The notes: a model not told the origin generated them from the letters alone. Shown: positions 45,740 through 57,589, counted from the stretch's first letter. The stretch: DNA of 64,000 nt from Ceratotherium simum simum (GCF_000283155.1 NW_004454197.1:13899814-13963813); one strand, 5' to 3'. Translations and numbers: made by a program.

Positions 45740-45880
45740 ACGTGGATAATAATAGTGACATGAACATTTACTGTGCTCTGTCCTGTGCCAGGTAGATACC
45801 AAACGCCTTACGTGATCTGTCTTCCCTCAGCCTCAGGCCCCATAGAGCGAGCAACTCTAGGAAACTGAGTTTTATTGAGG
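45740..45880 (-). mobile_element. MIR SINE fragment, 3' part
   Basis: 'aataatagtgacatgaacat', 'ttactgtgctctgtcctgtg', 'ccaggtagataccaaacgcc' then 'ttacgtgatctg' is the antisense MIR tail. It lies tail-in next to the + strand MIR but covers a different part, so the two are not complementary. Confidence 0.75.
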
Positions 45881-46569
45881 ATCAGGGCTTATAGCCCAGG
45901 ATTTGCAGCTGAGAGAACCCTAGCGGGGCTACTCATAAAGGTGAGTTTGTGTACAATCCCTCCATAACTGTACATCAGCCGCTATGCTGAGTTTCTCTCG
46001 TGAATGCATGGATCCGCCATTCAACTGGATGGCACTTTCAACTCTTCGGGCTGCCCTCGAGTTCAAAGCAAAGTGGCCTCAGGACAGACGCATCTCAGAG
46101 TCACAGGGCAGCTGCGTGCCTGCAGGAGGCCTCGGCTTCTGTTGAAAGGCCAGGAGGCCCTGAGGCCCTGAGGCCCTGAGGCCCTGACAGCTCAGCAGAG
46201 GCTGTGCAGGGGCTTTGCCCGAGGCTGGCAGAGGCTGCCTGATCTGACCGCTTACCGCAGGGAGGGGCTCCTGGGGGCAAGAATGTCACTGCGGCTTTTG
46301 TTAAGCAGCCCCAGACACCAGCCCTCTGTTCCCTTGGAGAAGTAACACAATTGGGAAGGCCCATCTGAGAGGTGGATGTGTCCACTCAGTGGCTGCCGAG
46401 GAGGAAATGGTGCTCCCCCTCTGGGCCCCCAGAGCCAGAGTAGCTGGAGCCGGGAGGTCAGCTGGTGAGTCTAGGCTGTAGCATTCTTTCTGAGAGCCTG
46501 GCCGGAGCTTCCAGCATGTCCATAAAGAGGCAGGAACTGGGTTGGGGCACGGGTTCTAGTCCCTGACAC
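45881..46569. other. Unassigned GC-rich DNA
   Basis: No transposon recognised; contains the octamer tandem repeat at 46156-46187. Confidence 0.5.
46156..46187 (+). repeat. Octamer tandem repeat, four perfect GGCCCTGA units
   Basis: Four exact head-to-tail GGCCCTGA units, with an A-GG partial unit before and a degenerate end after. A short minisatellite seed. Confidence 0.95.
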
Positions 46570-47140
46570 ACAGGCTCCCTTGGAGAAACGCAGGGCACAC
46601 TCTTCTTCGTCCCTCTCATCCTCTGCAAAGCCCTACTGCCAAGGCTCACCTCCCCGGCCTCGTACCACGGCCTCTTGTGATCCAGCTGTATCCAATGCTG
46701 TGGCGTCCTGCTGTACTCATCTCTCCCCATGTACGCCGAGCTCGAGCCTAGGGAAATGTCAATTTCCTCTCCATCTCGAGTCTTCCGTGATTTAGTACCT
46801 ATGAGTGGGCTGTGCCCTCCACTTAGAACTGTCTCGGTTTCTTCTGACCCAATCCTGCTCAAAACCAACTCAATGTCGTCTCCTTCAGATGCCTTCTGGG
46901 ATTCTCCCCATCAGGTGGTCTCCCACTCACAGCCCCAACCCCTGTCTCCCAAAGCCCTGTGTTCTCATAGTACTGGGTTCTACCTCTAGGGTCACCCTTA
47001 CACATGGAACCATAACACATCTTTTCACATGTCTGGTCCCTGCTAGACTGGCATGTTCTGGGCTACAGTCTCCCTGCCCACAGTGTCCTGCATGGGCCCT
47101 GGCACAGGGTGGTGTTCAGGGTAGGCTGCTTGTCTGAGTT
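46570..47140 (+). mobile_element. Probable L2 LINE fragment
   Basis: 'cccaatcctgctcaaaacca', 'gatgccttctgggattctcc', 'tccctgctagactggcatgt' and 'gggccctggcacagggtggt' fall in L2 order. Highly divergent, so boundaries are weak. Confidence 0.5.
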
Positions 47141-47154
47141 AAGTGAGGTGTTCC

Positions 47155-47600
47155 TGTCATCTTTGCTGGATAACAAACCATCACAAATGTGGTAGCATTA
47201 AACAATCATTTTATTAGGCTCACAGATGCTGTGGGTCTGGAATTCAGTCACAACGCAGAGGTCTTCTACCTCTGCTGGGAAGGTGGAGGTGACTTGATGG
47301 CTGGAGGCTAGAATCATCTGATGACTCCTTCACTCAGCTCCCACATGTGGTCTCTCCATGTCTCCTGGGCTTCCTCACAAGATGGCAGCCTAGGGATAGT
47401 CCAACTTCTTTCACTGCCGCTCAGGCCTCCAGCAATAGTGTTCCGGTGGATAAGGAGGAGGCTGCACTGCCTTTTTTGTGTGTCTATTTTTTTCACGAGC
47501 CAATCAGATTCAACAGGAGGGGACATGGACCTGTTTGTCCCCTGTGAGGGTGGCAAAGTCACATTGTAGAAGAGCACATAGGACAGATGTTATTGTTGCA
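47155..47600 (-). mobile_element. MLT1-type MaLR LTR
   Basis: 'tgctggataacaaaccatca', 'atgctgtgggtctggaattc', 'ctccatgtctcctgggcttc', 'ctcacaagatggcagcctag' and 'cacgagccaatcagattcaa' follow an antisense MLT1-like order. Confidence 0.7.
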
Positions 47601-49009
47601 CCTTTCTTTGGAAAATACAATCTTCTACAAAACAAATATCAGAGAAATTGAAGTATATATACGCAATTGAAATTTTCTTCTCTTTTCCTCTCTAGAACCC
47701 CCTACTCCAGCTCCAATCTCCAAAATCAGGTTTTCTGCACAGACAGCCTACCAGTAAGTTCATGCAGTTGAGCTCCTGCATGGCTCCAGAAAAACGCCAA
47801 AAGCAAAACTCGTTTGCAAGTACATATCCTTGTGCATATTTAAAATATGACATCCTAAACCCTGTGACAAAGAAATTATTTCTTCTATCTTTCCTGCAGG
47901 GTAATTTCCAGAATCAGACTGTTTCTTGATCTAAGTTGAAAAACGTAAAGAAGAACATCAGGTCCTAATCGCCATCAACAAATTTCCTCCAGCCAAGAAC
48001 TCCCAGGTTCCTCTTTGTTCATTTATGTAGGAATTTGGACAAGCTAAAAAAGACAGTTCTTCAACTCAGGATTTCTATTCCATCCAATTGGAATGAATGT
48101 CAGGTTTTAAAAGGGGGGAGGATTTCCTTAAAGGCATGTAATATGAGGGGAGGAATATCTCAGGATAAAGAGAATGCTGGATATTTAAATATGTGTTTGT
48201 TTATCGAGCAATTTTAAAGAAATTAAAAATGCAATTGGTTATATCTCTTAAATTAGAGATGAGAGCAGGAGGCTGGGGATGTGGAGGTTAGTTGAAAACA
48301 GGGCTGTACTGACCTCAGTCTAAACAGAGGAAAAATTAATGGAAGCACCAAAAAAAACATTTGATTATTTTTCTTTAAATGTAAATAATATTTTTGGCCA
48401 GTAGAGATTTGAGGACAGGCTAAAACTGCCTTTGCTGCTTTCAGCAAATAAAACCCAGTTCAAGACATAGGGTAGACTCACCACCAATTTAGTCTCATTT
48501 CAAAGTCGTATGACTTATTCGAGCCTTCTAGGTCATTTAAACTGGTCTGGGACCTTTGGGTAACTTCTGGAAGGAATGTATATCGACAAATGCCAATAAT
48601 AATTTTTAAATATCAATCCTCTAGAATAAGCGATGGAGAGGGAGGCATTCTTGAGAAACGATAGAAAGATCAAACTCACTTTATTGGTTTGGAAAGCAGC
48701 CTAACTTCGAGTCCACCCCGGGATGCTGATGTAATGTAGTCAAGAGGTCACTCTCGAGCTTCCCTCCGCTCTGTACCATTGCTGTCAGTAAATGAGCCTG
48801 TGGAAGACATGAGGGCATCTCTCGTTTATAAGTGCGCCCGTGGTGATCGGGTGGGTCCTTGGCTTCTCTGGGATTTCTCAAGGGACAGCACCACTGGTTA
48901 GCTCAGCCAATGGAACGCAAAAGAAGAGTCCAGAGAAAGCTGGTGTCTAGGATGGGAAACTGACTGAGCATCCAGCATGGCCTGCTCTCTGTCTGCCTTC
49001 TTTTGGCAG
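47601..49009. other. Repeat-poor unassigned DNA
   Basis: About 1.4 kb, AT-rich on the left. No recognised transposon or gene; no long open frame. Confidence 0.5.
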
Positions 49010-49120
49010 CCCTGGTGACCTGTCCTTCAGCTTGTACTTGAATACCTGTGGAGATGGGGAACTCACTGCCTCCTAAAATGTCCTATTCTGTTAGGAGTCT
49101 TTGTTGAGTGGCTCTTCCCA
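49010..49120 (-). mobile_element. Ancient dispersed repeat fragment (possibly CR1/L3-like)
   Basis: 'gagatggggaactcactgcc' and 'tcctattctgttaggagtct' match, on the opposite strand, the type of text seen at 54205-54680. Family name uncertain. Confidence 0.4.
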
Positions 49121-49605
49121 ACACTCAGCTGGAATATCAGCCCCCTCCAATCAATGTGGGACAAAATGAAAGAAAGAAAGAAAGAACCAAGCCAAGCTCA
49201 TTCTCCCCTGCACCCTCTGGTCATGCTGTGCTCCCTAGACCTTTACAGAAGGAGTCCAAGGGAGTAAAGCAGAAGGAGAGCGTTGCCTGGGGTCATTCTC
49301 CATGTGGGTGGCTCTCCGCTGAGGCGCCAGAGCTTGCAGGAACAGCACACGGGGACGGGCTTAACCGCACTGTGGCCCAGGGGCTGTGAGTGTAAGATGG
49401 GAGGCCTGGAGGCATCAGCCAGCACCATGCTCACTGTAATATGGGAGAATGTGCCTCAGGAGCATGGACCCCGCTGGACATGGAAGGCTTTTCCCTGCAC
49501 ACTGCCGATTTGCTGAGTAGCAGTGAAGTGGAGACTTGAGGGAAGATAGATGTGGCATTCAATTCCTTTTATGTTTCAGGCACGCTTTCAATACTCAGAT
49601 CACAC
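49121..49605. other. Unassigned, with a short GAAA repeat
   Basis: (GAAA)n of about five units at 49168-49187. Otherwise nothing recognised. Confidence 0.5.
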
Positions 49606-49731
49606 GGGGCTTTGCAGGCCTCTGTACAGGTGTTGCTCTTACTTTGTAGAAATGCAAGCCATTGCAGAGCCTTGGCCGAAGAGTGTTATGACCTTGATTA
49701 CATTGTGAGAGGATAATTCTGCTTGCTATTG
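49606..49731 (-). repeat. Left copy of a locally repeated L2-like block
   Basis: About 125 bases, about 80% identical by eye to 50210-50333. Shared text includes 'ctcttactttgt', 'ttacattgtgagaggat' and 'gaagagtg'. It lies before the L2 tail at 49780, out of order for a single L2. Confidence 0.8.
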
Positions 49732-49779
49732 AATATTCAAATCATGCTCAAGTGCAAAAACGTTGAGAACTACAGCTTT

Positions 49780-50420
49780 ATTCATCCATTTATTTATTCA
49801 CTCAACAAATATTTACGGAAGATCTACCATGCATCAGGTATTATTTGTCCTCAGAGTTGGGAACAGGGCAGGGAACAAAGCAGACATGTCCTTATCATTT
49901 CAAGGTTCAGCATCCACCTGGAGGAAGAAATAATAAACAAATGGTGATGTATTTTATAAGTTAAAACAGAGCAGGCTTGGGAGAAGGAGAGGATGGAGAA
50001 GGAGGAGAGCCTTTTTTAAGAAGGTGGTTGGCTATGGAGACACTGGGAGAAGAGCATTTCAACAGCTCCCTTCAGAGGCATTGCAAGTGCAGAAGTCCTG
50101 CGGCAGCAACGTGCTGGGCTGTCAAGGACCAGCGGCAAAGAAACCAGTTGTTCTAGAGGAGAGGGATCAAGAGGGAAAATAATGGACAGAAAGACCGAAG
50201 AGGGGGTGAGGGGCTTTGGAGGCCTTTGTACAGATGTTTCTCTTACTTTGTTGGATGGAGGCCATTGGAGAGTCTTGGCAGAAGAGTGCTATGACCTGCA
50301 TTACATTGTGAGAGGATTACTCTATAGGCTACGAGAAAAACTCAGGTTAGGATAGCAAGGAGGAAACAGGAGTCTACTACAATCATCCAGGCCAGAGATA
50401 ATGATGGTCCAGACGAGGCC
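49780..50420 (-). mobile_element. L2 LINE 3' portion, reverse
   Basis: Antisense L2 from the tail ('catttatttattcactcaac', 'tgggaacagggcagggaaca') through 'gggagaagagcatttcaaca', 'tgcaagtgcagaagtcctgc' and 'ggaggccattggagagtctt' to 'caatcatccaggccagagat'. Good order over 0.6 kb; contains the right copy of the repeated block. Confidence 0.8.
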
Positions 50421-51744
50421 AGGCTGGGCCGTCTTCAGCTGCAAGGGTCCATGACCGCGAATATGTCTAGCTGAGCACATTGTCATCTGAATTCAATCAG
50501 ACTTATCATGAAGAGGAAGGTGAGATCAGATCCAGGCCAGGCAGCTGCAGGGCCCGCCACAGCTCCTATGTGCCCTGGGATCCAGACTTAGTCTTCAACA
50601 CTATTTTCCACCAAAGGGAATCAGGACCGTAGTTCTCAAATCTTAGGGCAGGAAAAGTATTAATGAGTATGGAAGATGTTGTTAATGACAATAAATAAAA
50701 AATAATAGTAAGGTTGCTGTTGAAAGGACAAAGGAGCCACTTTAAAGAGATCCCATCAAACAAATGGAGCGTGAAAAGGGAAATAATAATGAAGGTTACC
50801 TGAAACAAGTTGACTTTGTGGAAGACCGTGAATTCATAACAATATTCAAAAGAGGAAAGTTATTATAATGTGTGCAAAAGATTTAAGTGTATTGCTTTTA
50901 TTAAGTAGAAGAATGTGTTTGTATTTATTTTTTCTGTGAAACCTGTGTCTATTTACAAATTATGGAGTTATATTTCTCACTATCTCTATAGATAAGAAAG
51001 AATAAACACGAGGAACTATAACTAAACTAAAATAACCCCTAAAGCTTGGGTACTATATCATGTAACAAGCAGGCGGGAGAGAAGTCAAGCAATTGATTGC
51101 TCTTATGATCCTACACAGAAATCAATTAAACAGAGAATCCAATAGAGCGTTCCAAGATGATTAATGAGCCAAATGTTGCACCCATTCCATCTGTCATCCC
51201 CTAGTAGACGGAACCTTAAGATGACTCAACTAATCATAATGCAGTATTGATAAGGCATGCGTAAGTTTCCAATTAATATTTATAGAGCAGGCCAATTTAT
51301 CACAATGTCAGCACAATAGTTTAGGTATTGCCAACCACAAGAAACTTGTAGAAATACATCACTCCTGGGAAAGACACCAAGTTGCAAAAAATTAAATCTT
51401 TAAATTTAGATTTTAAAAGGCAGGGGCTTGAAAGCCCTGATGTAACAAATAGAACTTCATTATCAAAAGGAACTCAGCCAGTGATTTGGTTTGGATCACC
51501 ATAGACTATACAAACTTGTCCTGGATCAGCATCTGCGACATCTTCTCTTCTGAAATGATATGCATATAATTAGTTTGGGGTCTGCTAAGGTTGTCAGTGT
51601 ATGATAGAATTACTAAAGCCCTATGATGGGGTAAAAAATGAAGCCTTTGGAATACTATAAGTAATGATAAAAACCATTTAGGTGTAGGGAGTAATTGTGT
51701 GACCACTTTTACACACGAATCATTGTGATTATGTTTATGTCTTA
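50421..51744. other. Repeat-poor AT-rich DNA; 51040-51460 is a candidate conserved element
   Basis: No transposon recognised across 1.3 kb. 51040-51460 is dense in homeodomain-type cores (ATTA/TAAT), including ATGATTAATGA at 51157-51167, which fits a PBX/HOX-type site, and the near-palindrome AGCAATTGATTGCT at 51088-51101. Enhancer function is inference. Confidence 0.4.
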
Positions 51745-51969
51745 AAATTACTGGTAGTCAGGATAGCCTAGGTTATGTTGTGATGACAAATGATTCCAAA
51801 ATCCAAATGACTCGACACAACAAAGATTTACTTCTTTCTTATGCCCCATATTCATCTTAGTTCAGCAACGGGCTCTGCTCCACCAAGTCACTCAGGGACC
51901 CAGGCTGACAGAGGCTCCAGAGCCTTGTAGTTACATCATCTGGAACATGTGGTATCTTTTGTCACTGAC
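51745..51969 (-). mobile_element. MLT1-type LTR, left part of a split copy
   Basis: Antisense MLT1: 'tagtcaggatagcctaggtt', 'gactcgacacaacaaagatt', 'gggctctgctccaccaagtc', 'cccaggctgacagaggctcc'. Continues at 52530 after an inserted LTR. Confidence 0.75.
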
Positions 51970-52529
51970 TGTGGTGGTTTTAAAATGTGTTCACAAATTC
52001 TTTATACTTTCCCTTCAAATGTAGAGACCAATTTCCCTCCCTTTAAGTGGACTGTACTTGGTGACTTGCTTTTAATGAACAGAAAGTTGCAATAGTAATG
52101 ACATGTGATTTCCAAGGCCAGATCATAAAAGGCATTGTGACATCTGCCTTATTCTGTCTTGGATAATTCCTTCTGGGGGAAGCCAGCTGCCATGTTATGA
52201 GGACACTCAAGCAGTTCTACAGAAAGGTCACGTGGCAAGGAATGGAGGCCTCCTTCCAACAGTCAGTGAGGAATTGAGACCTCATGCCAACAACCATGTA
52301 AGTGAGCCATCATACGAGCAAATCTTCCAGCCTCAGTCAAGCCTTCAGATGACTGCAGCCCTGGCTGCCATCTTGACTGCAACCTCCAGAGAGACCCTGA
52401 GCCAGAGCTACCCAACTAATCTGTTTCCAAATTCCTGACCCACAGCAGCAGTGAGATAATACATATTTATTGTTTTAGGCCACTAAATTTTGGGGGTAAT
52501 TTGTTACATAGCGATAGATGACTAATACA
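51970..52529 (+). mobile_element. MaLR-type LTR nested inside the MLT1 copy
   Basis: Begins TGTGGTGG, carries 'gaagccagctgccatgttat', 'ggcctccttccaacagtcag', 'agtcaagccttcagatgact', 'gcagccctggctgccatctt' and ends 'gatagatgactaataca'. Orientation is opposite to its host LTR. No coding sequence. Confidence 0.8.
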
Positions 52530-52735
52530 TTAAGACAAGACAAAAGACCATTGGAGGGTCTTATTCTGGCAATTTAGTGTTTTGGCTCAGAAGAGGCATA
52601 TTTAACTTCTGCTCTCAGCCCATTAGCCAGAATTAGCCAAAGGATCATGCCAAATTGCAAGGGCCAGAGAATCTTCCCATGCATGTAGGCAGAGAGGGAC
52701 TGAGATATGGACAACTACTATAAGCCCTCACTACA
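52530..52735 (-). mobile_element. MLT1-type LTR, right part of the split copy
   Basis: 'accattggagggtcttattc', 'ggctcagaagaggcatattt', 'cccattagccagaattagcc' resume the antisense MLT1 order where the left part stopped at 51969. Confidence 0.65.
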
Positions 52736-53734
52736 AAGCATTTAAGACGTTAAAGAGAATCTTACATATTTGACCTGTGCTTTTAATTAAATGTTTGGAA
52801 AGTTTGATTAAATAGGTTTGTAATAATGTACAAATATTAGGAAATTTTTAATTTATCATATTCATAACTATGAAAGATTATATTAGAAATGTATAGTTAG
52901 AGAAAATGCTGATTGTTAATATATAAAAATGTTTACTGTTTGTTAAAATCCTAAGCTTAATGACCATTTTATTAAATCCAAGATGCACAAGTATAAATAT
53001 TCTTCTTGCGCCAACCCCATTGAACTTTAAAGAATCTATCAGCCTAGTGAAGAGGCGGATGAATAAATGTCCTGGCCCTCACAAAGAAAAAAATGGTAGA
53101 TTCGGAAAGATTAGACACTGCTTCTTACACAGTTTCTAAGTGGAACCATCAAATAGGAGATGGTAATGTCCTTGGGAAAGAAGGTGAGCCAACATGTGGG
53201 CTCTTGTTCCCCAAGAGCAAGCCATGACAAACCACCCGCATTTCCTCTTAAGGGGGGCTTCTCTATCGGTTAAATTTTAGCAGAACGTATGCAAAGACCA
53301 TTTTTTTACCACTGCATTACATGACATATTAATTCATAGCTAAAAGGACACTCAAGGAGTATCAACGTGGCTAGAAATATTAAGATGTGTGTCTGATTTC
53401 TCTGTAACTGTCCCTCTCCTGCTAAGTAACTTGGATAACACAGAAGTAAATAACACAAAGCCCAGGAGTGCAGTTACTCTGATGGATCATCAAATCATGA
53501 TTCAAAATGATCCTGTTAAATTGAGGAATGGTCTGAAGCCAAGTTGAAATAAAGTCTATTCACTGAGAGCCTTTAACTAGTGAACAGGGCCACTTTGGCT
53601 CTTTTACCCATTTCTTTTACAACCTGCTTCATGGCCAGTAGAGGAGCCAGAAATCTTCTCTTCCTCTTTCTCTCCTAAGTATAGATGGTCAGGGCTCAGG
53701 ATTTGTCTTCCAGAGGCACACTGGCTATCTTACA
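52736..53734. other. Repeat-poor AT-rich DNA
   Basis: No transposon or gene recognised over about 1 kb. Confidence 0.5.
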
Positions 53735-53788
53735 GTGTGTGTATGTGTGTGTGTGTGTGTGAGTGTGTATATGCACACCTGTGTGTGT
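53735..53788. repeat. GT microsatellite
   Basis: (GT)n with GA and TATATGCACACC interruptions; the longest pure GT run is about 9-10 units at 53744-53761. Confidence 0.95.
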
Positions 53789-53790
53789 TT

Positions 53791-54204
53791 CTAGCTTCTT
53801 TACCTTAAAATGAATGAGTGAGTTCCATCAGCCTTACACTATTTCCCAGTTGTCTTCAATTCAGGATGGAGAGAACTGAGGTCACCCCTTGGCCTTGGAG
53901 AACCAAAATGAGTTCTCTGTTCCAGTTAAGATCAAAGCCATCTGCCTTTTGTCAATCTTGGGACACATGCCCAACCACTAATAAAGACTTTTCATTTTTA
54001 TTTTCATCTCTTTTTGTCTACAAACCACTGGACAGAACCCTGGAAGGGAAGAAGGGTAAGTCTTAGGCCTCAATTCCCAATAGCCCCAGATGGAACATAA
54101 GCCCAGAGTGTGACGTGGTTGCTGGGAAAACTAATGTTATCTTAGGTGGCATTGCTGAATTGTGCAGAGTCCGGAAGAGAGCAGTGAAATAACCCTTAAT
54201 TTGG
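53791..54204. other. Unassigned sequence
   Basis: Nothing recognised. An 82-codon frame (53818-54066) has no domain. Confidence 0.5.
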
Positions 54205-54680
54205 CAATGGTCAGACTATAGGGAAATGGTGCTTGCTTCTGACCTCCACACTAAGAGGAGGTGATACAGAGAGTGGTGATAGGACAGTGAGAAAATGGAG
54301 GTCACATGAGGAGTGGTGGAAGAAACTGAGGCTATGTAATCTAGACTGAAAGGAGACACGTCCATGGCCTTAGGCATTTGGAGGGTCATGGGAGAATGGG
54401 TGTGGACAGAGCCAGCATTATTTAAGGGGAGAAAACTAATCCTGGGAACTGGCTGCGCTAGGAAGATACACAGGTTCAGCACAAGGAAGAATTTTCCAAT
54501 CGAACTGTCTCAGCTGGTGTTTTCTGGCTCATGAGGTGGTGAGACTCCATCATTGGTAATGGGCAAGGAAAGGCTTAATAGTCATTTGTTAGGATTGATG
54601 CCAAGGACCCTGACTTGGGATAAATTGAACTAGTGGTCTCCAAATTCCTTCCTCACCAAGACTCCATAATCCTGAATCTG
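54205..54680 (+). mobile_element. Ancient dispersed repeat (possibly CR1/L3-like)
   Basis: 'ctcatgaggtggtgagactc', 'catcattggtaatgggcaag', 'gattgatgccaaggaccctg' and 'aactagtggtctccaaattc' then 'cttcctc' run in the order of a CR1/L3-like 3' end as I remember it. Opposite-strand relatives occur at 20745-20870 and 49010-49120. Name uncertain. Confidence 0.45.
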
Positions 54681-54759
54681 GCTAACCCAGAGATAAAAGC
54701 TTAGAGGTTAGCCAGAGGTAACTCTTTACCTAACGAAGAAAGCTTTGGTCTATATGGTC

Positions 54760-55157
54760 AGCATGGTTAATGTTCATCAATATCTAGTTCTCCTCTATCT
54801 TCACTTACACAGAGGATTATAAGCGCTATTCCTTTAAATTGGATATGGCCAAGTAACTAGTTCTTACCAAAGACATGTGAATGGAAACGTTGTGTTACTT
54901 CTGGGCCAAAGCAATTAACTGCAGATGCTTGACCCTCTGACCCGCTCTTCTTCTGCAAGAGTGAGGAGTGTTGAGAGGGAGAGGCCAAAAGAAGGAGCCA
55001 TATGAATTGCTAAATATGGAGGAGAGCTGCCCTGAAGGGTCCCCCAGATCTGCAGCAGACTTCATGAGAACCAGAAATCAACTTTTTGTGATAAGCCTCT
55101 GAGATTTTTAGGTACTTTGTTACTGCAGCAAAATTTAGCCTACCCTGACTGATACAC
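54760..55157 (+). mobile_element. MLT1-type MaLR LTR
   Basis: Forward MLT1: 'aaattggatatggccaagta', 'caaagacatgtgaatggaaa', 'ggagagctgccctgaagggt', 'gcctctgagatttttaggta' and the terminal 'cctaccctgactgataca'. The end is the reverse complement of the start at 51745. Confidence 0.8.
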
Positions 55158-56089
55158 TTTGGGAACAGAGGGCATGTGAGTTTCCAATAGGAAAGGGACT
55201 GGAGAAGCTGGGAGGAGGTCTGGGGACCTAAAACTAAAAGGGAAAGCCATGAGTCAGATCTCCTGGGACTGTAAATTTTCTTGGAGCATCGGAGCATGAT
55301 ATACATTTCTAAAGTTCCCTCTGAGACCCCAAATAGGTCTCCTTAACTGTTAAATGAGAAATACCTGACACGAAACTTTTGGAACCCAGAAGGCATTGGA
55401 GAGTGAAGTGAAGTTAAGCCAGGCTTCTGGAGTGGCCACCATGGCTCTGGGCAAAGACCAAAGACTTTCTCCTTTGTGGGAAAAAGCCAACCCCGCTGTG
55501 TCTACAAAGAAAGCACACCTACGTCTACACAGCATCTGCTAATTTTACAAACTAGTTGCTTCCAAAGAATCCAAATGAGCCTTATTTTACATAGGCACAA
55601 ACTGAGGGTTCCAAAACTCATGGGTTCCAATGAGCTTGCAACTGGGTCCTCTGGGCTTCTGTCTTCTCAGCAGGCCATTCAATGGCGATCTCGCAATGGA
55701 CATACTTCTTCAAAGGAGAGTCCAACAGCTCCCCAGGCCCCATGTCGACAGCCCTGGGCAGGAGAGGAAAGGCTGCTCCTCACAGAAGCTCGGTTTTCAG
55801 CAGGCTTACCCTTTGCCCCAAAATAGCTTTGATCACCATGAAGTTTCCGTAAACACTGAGTGAATGAGGAACAAGATGGTTATATTTTTAACCTCATCTG
55901 CACTGGTGAGAAATGAGGCGTATACAGTCTTCAGCACAAAGGCTCCCTGAGCTCCCCCACTTCAAACAACTGTCATCTTTCCCTTTAAAGTACAGGCTTA
56001 AAATGTTGTGTATTTTGTTGGTTTTTTATCACTTCTCATCACATAATTAAGATTTGATGGTGAAAGTCGCTTATGACTTTCTGATACGG
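55158..56089. other. Unassigned sequence
   Basis: No transposon or gene recognised. A 116-codon + frame (55476-55826) has no domain. Confidence 0.45.
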
Positions 56090-56335
56090 TTCAGTAGAGT
56101 TCAAGCTCAGAACGCAGCCTGCCTGCCTTCAAATCCCAGTTCACTGCTTCCACTTTCTGGCTGTGTGGCTCAGGGCAAGTTATTTAACCACCATGTGCTT
56201 CAATTTCCTCATCAGTTAAATGGGAATCATAATAGCATCTACCTATTAAGGCAGTTGCGGGATAAAATGTGTTAATGTATGTAAAGCATTTGGAAAATTC
56301 CTTGGCATATGGTAAGTATTCAAGAAGTGGTATTT
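56090..56335 (+). mobile_element. MIR SINE, nearly complete
   Basis: 'gttcaagctcagaacgcagc', 'cttcaaatcccagttcactg', 'gctgtgtggctcagggcaag', 'ttatttaaccaccatgtgct', 'cctcatcagttaaatgggaa' and 'tggcatatggtaagtattca': head, core and tail. Confidence 0.95.
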
Positions 56336-57099
56336 ATGTTTTACTAAGTTCTTGACTGGCAGCCAACCATATTCCAAGAACTGTGAACAGTCTCTGTGTG
56401 CTCTGATCTAGGGGGGTTTAAAATAAGGTAATTCATGAGCCTCCCCTAAAGGCTCTAAAAGTCTACCAGGAAAAAAAAAATAGACTAAGCAATAATCTGA
56501 GGATTATTAGTAAGAAGTTAAGAATGGGCAACAGACAGGAAGCTAACAGCGTCTGCTACAGTCATGGTGTCACATGATCACCTCTGGGTCTCAGAAGGCT
56601 GGGAAAAAGAGCTGTTTTAAATGGCCAATGAGACAGAAGCAGGCCTCTGCAGGGGCTTCCTGGCAACTTTTGCTTCCCTAAGTGCTGCACCTTCTTCCTC
56701 GGCTCGTCTTCCTCCTCCAGCTCAGAAAACGAGATTGTCTGTTCCCAGTTAGGAAAGGCCACAAGAATTTCAGACACATGGATCCTCACAGTCCCAAGCC
56801 TCTGAGCCCGGATCTGGTGTACAAGGGAAAAAACAAAATTTAGTATGTTTATGTTCCTCTTTAGTGGGTTTGTTATTTGTGGCAAAATGCAAACCCTAAT
56901 GAATAGAGTAATCATGGCTTCTGTGAAAACAGACAAATGTTTCAAAAGTGAAGAAAAGAAGAAACAGAGGATCATGGGAACTCTGGTGTGATCACTGCTC
57001 CGTCAATTCCTCTCTTCCAGCGTCCCTTCAAAAACTAGCCGCAGGGCATGGAGCCTGCAGATAGTGTAGAACCTTCCAGAAATGCAAGGCATGGACAGC
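56336..57099. other. Unassigned sequence
   Basis: Nothing recognised. The minus-strand 137-codon frame (56975-56562) has a hydrophobic start followed by an acidic patch but no domain I know, and I do not call it. Confidence 0.45.
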
Positions 57100-57560
57100 C
57101 TAATACCAAATAATAGCATTGATATCTCGATCTAGTCCCTCAGAAGCCAAAATAATTAAAAGATTTAAGTACAAATACATCAGATAGAGAGAGAGATGAA
57201 AAAGCTTATTAAAAAGCAACAAAAATTTAAAAATGTATATATATATACTTAAAGCAAAAAGAAGGTACCACAAAAAGAGAACAATAAACAAGAAAGACTT
57301 CTTAGAGATTACAGGTATAATTGCCAAGATAACAAACTCATTAGGCATTCTAGAAAACAGAGAGAGAGAAATCTCACAGAATATAAAGCAAAAGGAAAAA
57401 AATATATACATCCAAAATTGGAAGAATGGAAATATCAGAAAGGGACAACGGAGAAGATGGAGGGGAGACAATTACCAGAGAAATAATGCAGAAGAATACA
57501 TTTTATGAAGAAAAAACAAGCAAGAACAGAGATAAACAGCGCTTTTTCTTGCACCTTCAT
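57100..57560 (+). mobile_element. Probable L1/HAL1 5'-side fragment
   Basis: A-rich text with 'gagagagaaatctcacagaa', 'ggaagaatggaaatatcaga' and 'gaagatggaggggagacaat' resembles the ORF1-side of old L1. The family call is tentative. Confidence 0.45.
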
Positions 57561-57589
57561 AATGTCTAAAGCCAAAGAGCTGGTGATAA

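Noticed and set aside
45600..45880. Hairpin from two opposed MIR copies
   Set aside because: The two copies cover different parts of MIR and are not complementary.
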